A DNA stretch of 64,000 bases from Marinobacterium lacunae (GTDB lineage Bacteria > Pseudomonadota > Gammaproteobacteria > Pseudomonadales > Balneatricaceae), in NCBI RefSeq assembly GCF_000705555.1, contig NZ_JMQN01000048.1, positions 1-64,000 on the forward strand, written 5' to 3'. Position numbers and translations under genes: made by a program. This document shows positions 61,922-64,000 of the stretch, in pieces (position 1 is the stretch's first letter; the number at the start of each line of letters is the position of its first letter). A model generated the notes under the pieces. The model saw nothing but the letters and a program-made list of their open reading frames with translations. It did not search any database and had not been told where the DNA came from.

Positions 61922-63270
61922 TGCAGGCGCTTAAAGGCTGGCGTTACTGGCCGGACAAGACACTACACCGCAACATCTGGGCGCTTGCCTGGCCGATGAT
62001 GCTGTCTAATATCACCGTGCCATTGCTCGGCTTAGTGGACACTGCCGTGATCGGCCACCTGCCCTCGCCCCACTATCTTGGCGCCGTCGCGGTCGGCGGC
62101 ATGATCTTTTCCATACTGTACTGGGCGTTCGGCTTCCTGCGCATGGGCACCACCGGGCTGGTTGCCCAAGCCTCGGGACGGGACGACGGCACCACCGTGC
62201 GCACCCTTCTGGCCCAGTCGCTGATTCTGGCGACGCTGATCGGCAGTGCGCTTATTCTGCTGCGCACGCCACTGATCGAGCTGGCACTGACACTGATGGA
62301 TCCAGCCGCCGATGTGCTGGCCGAAGCGCGAGAATACAGCGCCATACGGGCTTTCGGGGCACCGGCTGCGCTGTGCAACTACGCCCTGCTGGGCTGGTTT
62401 GTGGGCAATCAGAACACCCGAGTCCCCCTCTTGCTGCTCACCTTTGGCAACCTGCTCAACATGCTGCTGGATCTGCTGTTCGTTTATGGATTCGGCATGC
62501 ACGCGGCCGGCGTCGCGTTGGGCAGTGCAATCGCCGAATGGTCGTGTCTGCTGCTGGGGCTCTGGTTCTGCCGCCGCATGCTCAGGACCATACCCGGTCA
62601 GTGGCAGATAGAGCCACTGAGACGGCTTAAAGCCTATGCGGCCATGATCAACGTAAACCGGTACCTGTTCGTGCGCACGGTAACACTGCTGCTCACCTTT
62701 GCATTCTTTACGGCTCAGGGCGCCAAGCAGGGCACCGACATCCTCTCCGCCAATGCCGTATTGCTGAACTTCCTGATTCTCATATCCAATGCGCTGGACG
62801 GCTTTGCACACGCCACAGAAGCCCTAAGTGGACGCACACTGGGCAAGCAGGATCAGGTGCGGTTTTATCGCACTGTCGTCAGCGCCGGCATATGGTCTTT
62901 GGCCAGTGCGCTGCTACTGACGCTGATCTTTGCTTTCGGCGGCAATCTGATCGTTGCGCTGCTCACCGGTATCGAAAGCGTACGTGAAGAGGCCGCGCGC
63001 TACCTGCCCTGGCTGGTGGCACTGCCACTGATCGGTATCTGGAGCTTTCTACTCGACGGCATTTTTATCGGCACGACTCAGGTCCGGGCGATGCAGAACA
63101 CCATGCTGTTTTCCGTATTCTGCGTCTTCGCACCGATCTGGTGGCTGACCCAGCCGTTGGGAAATCACGGTTTGTGGATTGCATTTTTGAGCTTCTTTGC
63201 CGCTCGGGGGATCAGCGGCGGCTATGTGTACTGGCGTATTAGCCGCGAAAATGGCTGGATGAAGGGGTAA
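61918..63270 (+). CDS. MATE family efflux protein, DinF type
   Basis: 450 residues, twelve helices, two-fold MATE repeat. N-terminal WALAWPMMLSNITVPLLGLVDTAVIGHL with the conserved aspartate in helix 1, RMGTTGLVAQASGRDD, and the second-half ALDGFAHATEALSGRTLGKQD mark the DinF subgroup. Cation-coupled exporters of toxic organic compounds. The ATGA overlap puts it at the end of zur-znuCB, so it may be zinc-regulated. No LexA box is visible, unlike E. coli dinF, which is in the lexA operon. Confidence 0.88.
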   Translation: MMQALKGWRYWPDKTLHRNIWALAWPMMLSNITVPLLGLVDTAVIGHLPSPHYLGAVAVGGMIFSILYWAFGFLRMGTTGLVAQASGRDDGTTVRTLLAQSLILATLIGSALILLRTPLIELALTLMDPAADVLAEAREYSAIRAFGAPAALCNYALLGWFVGNQNTRVPLLLLTFGNLLNMLLDLLFVYGFGMHAAGVALGSAIAEWSCLLLGLWFCRRMLRTIPGQWQIEPLRRLKAYAAMINVNRYLFVRTVTLLLTFAFFTAQGAKQGTDILSANAVLLNFLILISNALDGFAHATEALSGRTLGKQDQVRFYRTVVSAGIWSLASALLLTLIFAFGGNLIVALLTGIESVREEAARYLPWLVALPLIGIWSFLLDGIFIGTTQVRAMQNTMLFSVFCVFAPIWWLTQPLGNHGLWIAFLSFFAARGISGGYVYWRISRENGWMKG

Positions 63271-63294
63271 CAGATTAGGCTTTATATCTAAGCC

Positions 63295-63324
63295 AGCCGG
63301 TATGTGAACATTTACACACCGGCT
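63295..63324. terminator. Hairpin between the MATE gene and the YheV-like gene
   Basis: AGCCGGT-GTG pairs with CACACCGGCT (two-base bulge) around an 8-base loop in the convergent gap. No T-run, so the terminator call is tentative. Confidence 0.45.
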
Positions 63325-63347
63325 AACCCAGACGTAGAGTTATTCGA

Positions 63348-63632
63348 CTAGTGGTCGCGGCGTTTCTGGCCAGGGTTCGGATCGAAGTTGATCACCTGAA
63401 TACTGTCACGCTCCTGCTCAGAGACTGACGGGGCTTTGTCATCCCGCTCCTGATTGACGCGCGTTTGCAGCTCCTCAGGATCGGGCCTGCCATCGAGGCG
63501 CAGCGAGTCTTCAAAACCGCATTTTACGCACTCGCGATACTCTCGCTCTTCATCACGGTACATGCGTACGCAGTCCATCTGCGCACAGCGCGGACAGACA
63601 GCCCCTGCGATAAACCTTTTCGTCACACTCAT
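63348..63632 (-). CDS. YheV family (DUF2387) putative metal-binding protein
   Basis: 94 residues. The N-terminal half resembles E. coli YheV: KRFIAGAVCPRCAQMDCVRMYRDEEREYRECVKCGFEDSL, with CPRC and CVKC forming a likely zinc ribbon. The C-terminal tail is polar and likely disordered. GGAG precedes the ATG. It follows the hydrolase gene by 18 bases on the same strand. Function unknown. Confidence 0.82.
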   Translation of the reverse strand: MSVTKRFIAGAVCPRCAQMDCVRMYRDEEREYRECVKCGFEDSLRLDGRPDPEELQTRVNQERDDKAPSVSEQERDSIQVINFDPNPGQKRRDH

Positions 63633-63650
63633 GATCTTTCTCCGCGGCTG

Positions 63651-64000
63651 TTACAGACTACGGTCGAAAAAATCCCGGATCTCGCGATTAAGTTCGGTAT
63701 GGAAAACCGCACGGTCGAAACCATCGCTATCGATACACACCATCTGCCAGATACGGGGATTAACCTCTTTCAGCCGAGGGTTACAGGGTACCATAAAAGC
63801 GAAATGCCCGGCGTCTTCGACCCGGTGCAACTGAGCGCCATTGGGCAGATCGCGCGCCAGCGGCACGGCGTTACTCGCATCGGGCACACGCTGATCCAGC
63901 TCACCCGACCAAATCTGAACCGGAACGCTTACCCCTTGCAACCCCTCGCTGTCGAAGGCGAACGCCAAGCCGGGAGCCGCGATGGAGATAGCGCCGATCC
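63651..64000 (-). CDS. Alpha/beta hydrolase, C-terminal part (cut by window edge)
   Basis: The frame runs open to the window end, so only about the last 115 residues are seen. They include the strand and acid region of the fold (VPVQIWSGELDQRVP, with the catalytic aspartate candidate) and VEDAGHFAFM with the catalytic histidine, typical of dienelactone-hydrolase-like esterases. The nucleophile part lies outside the window. Substrate unknown. Confidence 0.75.
   Translation of the reverse strand, partial: IGAISIAAPGLAFAFDSEGLQGVSVPVQIWSGELDQRVPDASNAVPLARDLPNGAQLHRVEDAGHFAFMVPCNPRLKEVNPRIWQMVCIDSDGFDRAVFHTELNREIRDFFDRSL

Overview
The window comes from a free-living, probably aquatic gammaproteobacterium of the Pseudomonas/Oceanospirillum branch. 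This is inferred from gene order and protein types, not from a database search. Several blocks have the order known from Pseudomonas: ubiB-hisI-hisE-tatABC, dsbA/cytochrome c4/engB/polA, a DUF2782 gene before a choline-kinase-fold thrB, hisBHAF, phoBR, a long pstC/pstA pair, and zur-znuCB opposite znuA. The sequence is GC-rich, almost wholly coding, and has no insertion sequence, integrase, phage gene or CRISPR array. No stretch over 300 bases lacks a gene; the longest gaps, about 240-260 bases, lie before the SLC13 transporter and before the LOG gene.

Layout. 1-5.7 kb (minus): a diguanylate cyclase, ubiB, hisI, hisE, tatA, tatB, tatC. 5.7-12.3 kb: dsbA, cytochrome c4, engB, a predicted small RNA in the polA-engB gap, polA, a DUF2782 protein, thrB. 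12.3-17.9 kb: uvrD behind a LexA-box-like site, two transporters, a thioesterase. 18-24.9 kb: pstSCAB-phoU with two Pho boxes. 24.9-29.2 kb: a DUF1415 gene, ubiC-ubiA, phoB-phoR with its own Pho box. 29.2-33.5 kb: cysZ, an oxidoreductase, small envelope proteins, yjaG, a LOG enzyme. 33.5-38.4 kb: a tightly overlapping unit of a PhnD-like binding protein, a GGDEF-EAL membrane protein and an outer-membrane protein, followed by a secreted DNA ligase. 38.5-42.5 kb (minus): a two-receiver protein and hisBHAF. 42.7-46.4 kb: asmA-like, mutY, yggX, tRNA-Phe. 46.4-54.7 kb: a MocR regulator opposite an EamA exporter, then an AraC regulator opposite a molybdenum hydroxylase operon. 54.8-58.3 kb: a truncated globin paired with a class III cyclase, a short-chain dehydrogenase with a small coiled-coil protein, a DoxX protein, and a 43-residue membrane protein behind a sigma-54 promoter. 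58.5-64 kb: two identical tRNA-Leu genes, the zinc uptake locus with a MATE transporter, a YheV-like protein and a cut-off hydrolase.

How the genes work together. Phosphate supply is covered by a whole regulon (PstSCAB, PhoU, PhoBR) with recognisable PhoB sites. Zinc uptake is covered by ZnuABC with Zur and a Zur palindrome. Tat secretion genes occur in the same window as a clear Tat substrate, the molybdenum hydroxylase large subunit. Second-messenger signalling is prominent: two cyclic-di-GMP proteins, a cyclic-nucleotide cyclase next to a haem protein, and an unusual two-receiver protein.

The most interesting unexplained items are the sigma-54-driven 43-residue membrane protein, the globin-cyclase pair, the binding protein/GGDEF-EAL/outer-membrane protein operon, and the predicted small RNA between polA and engB.
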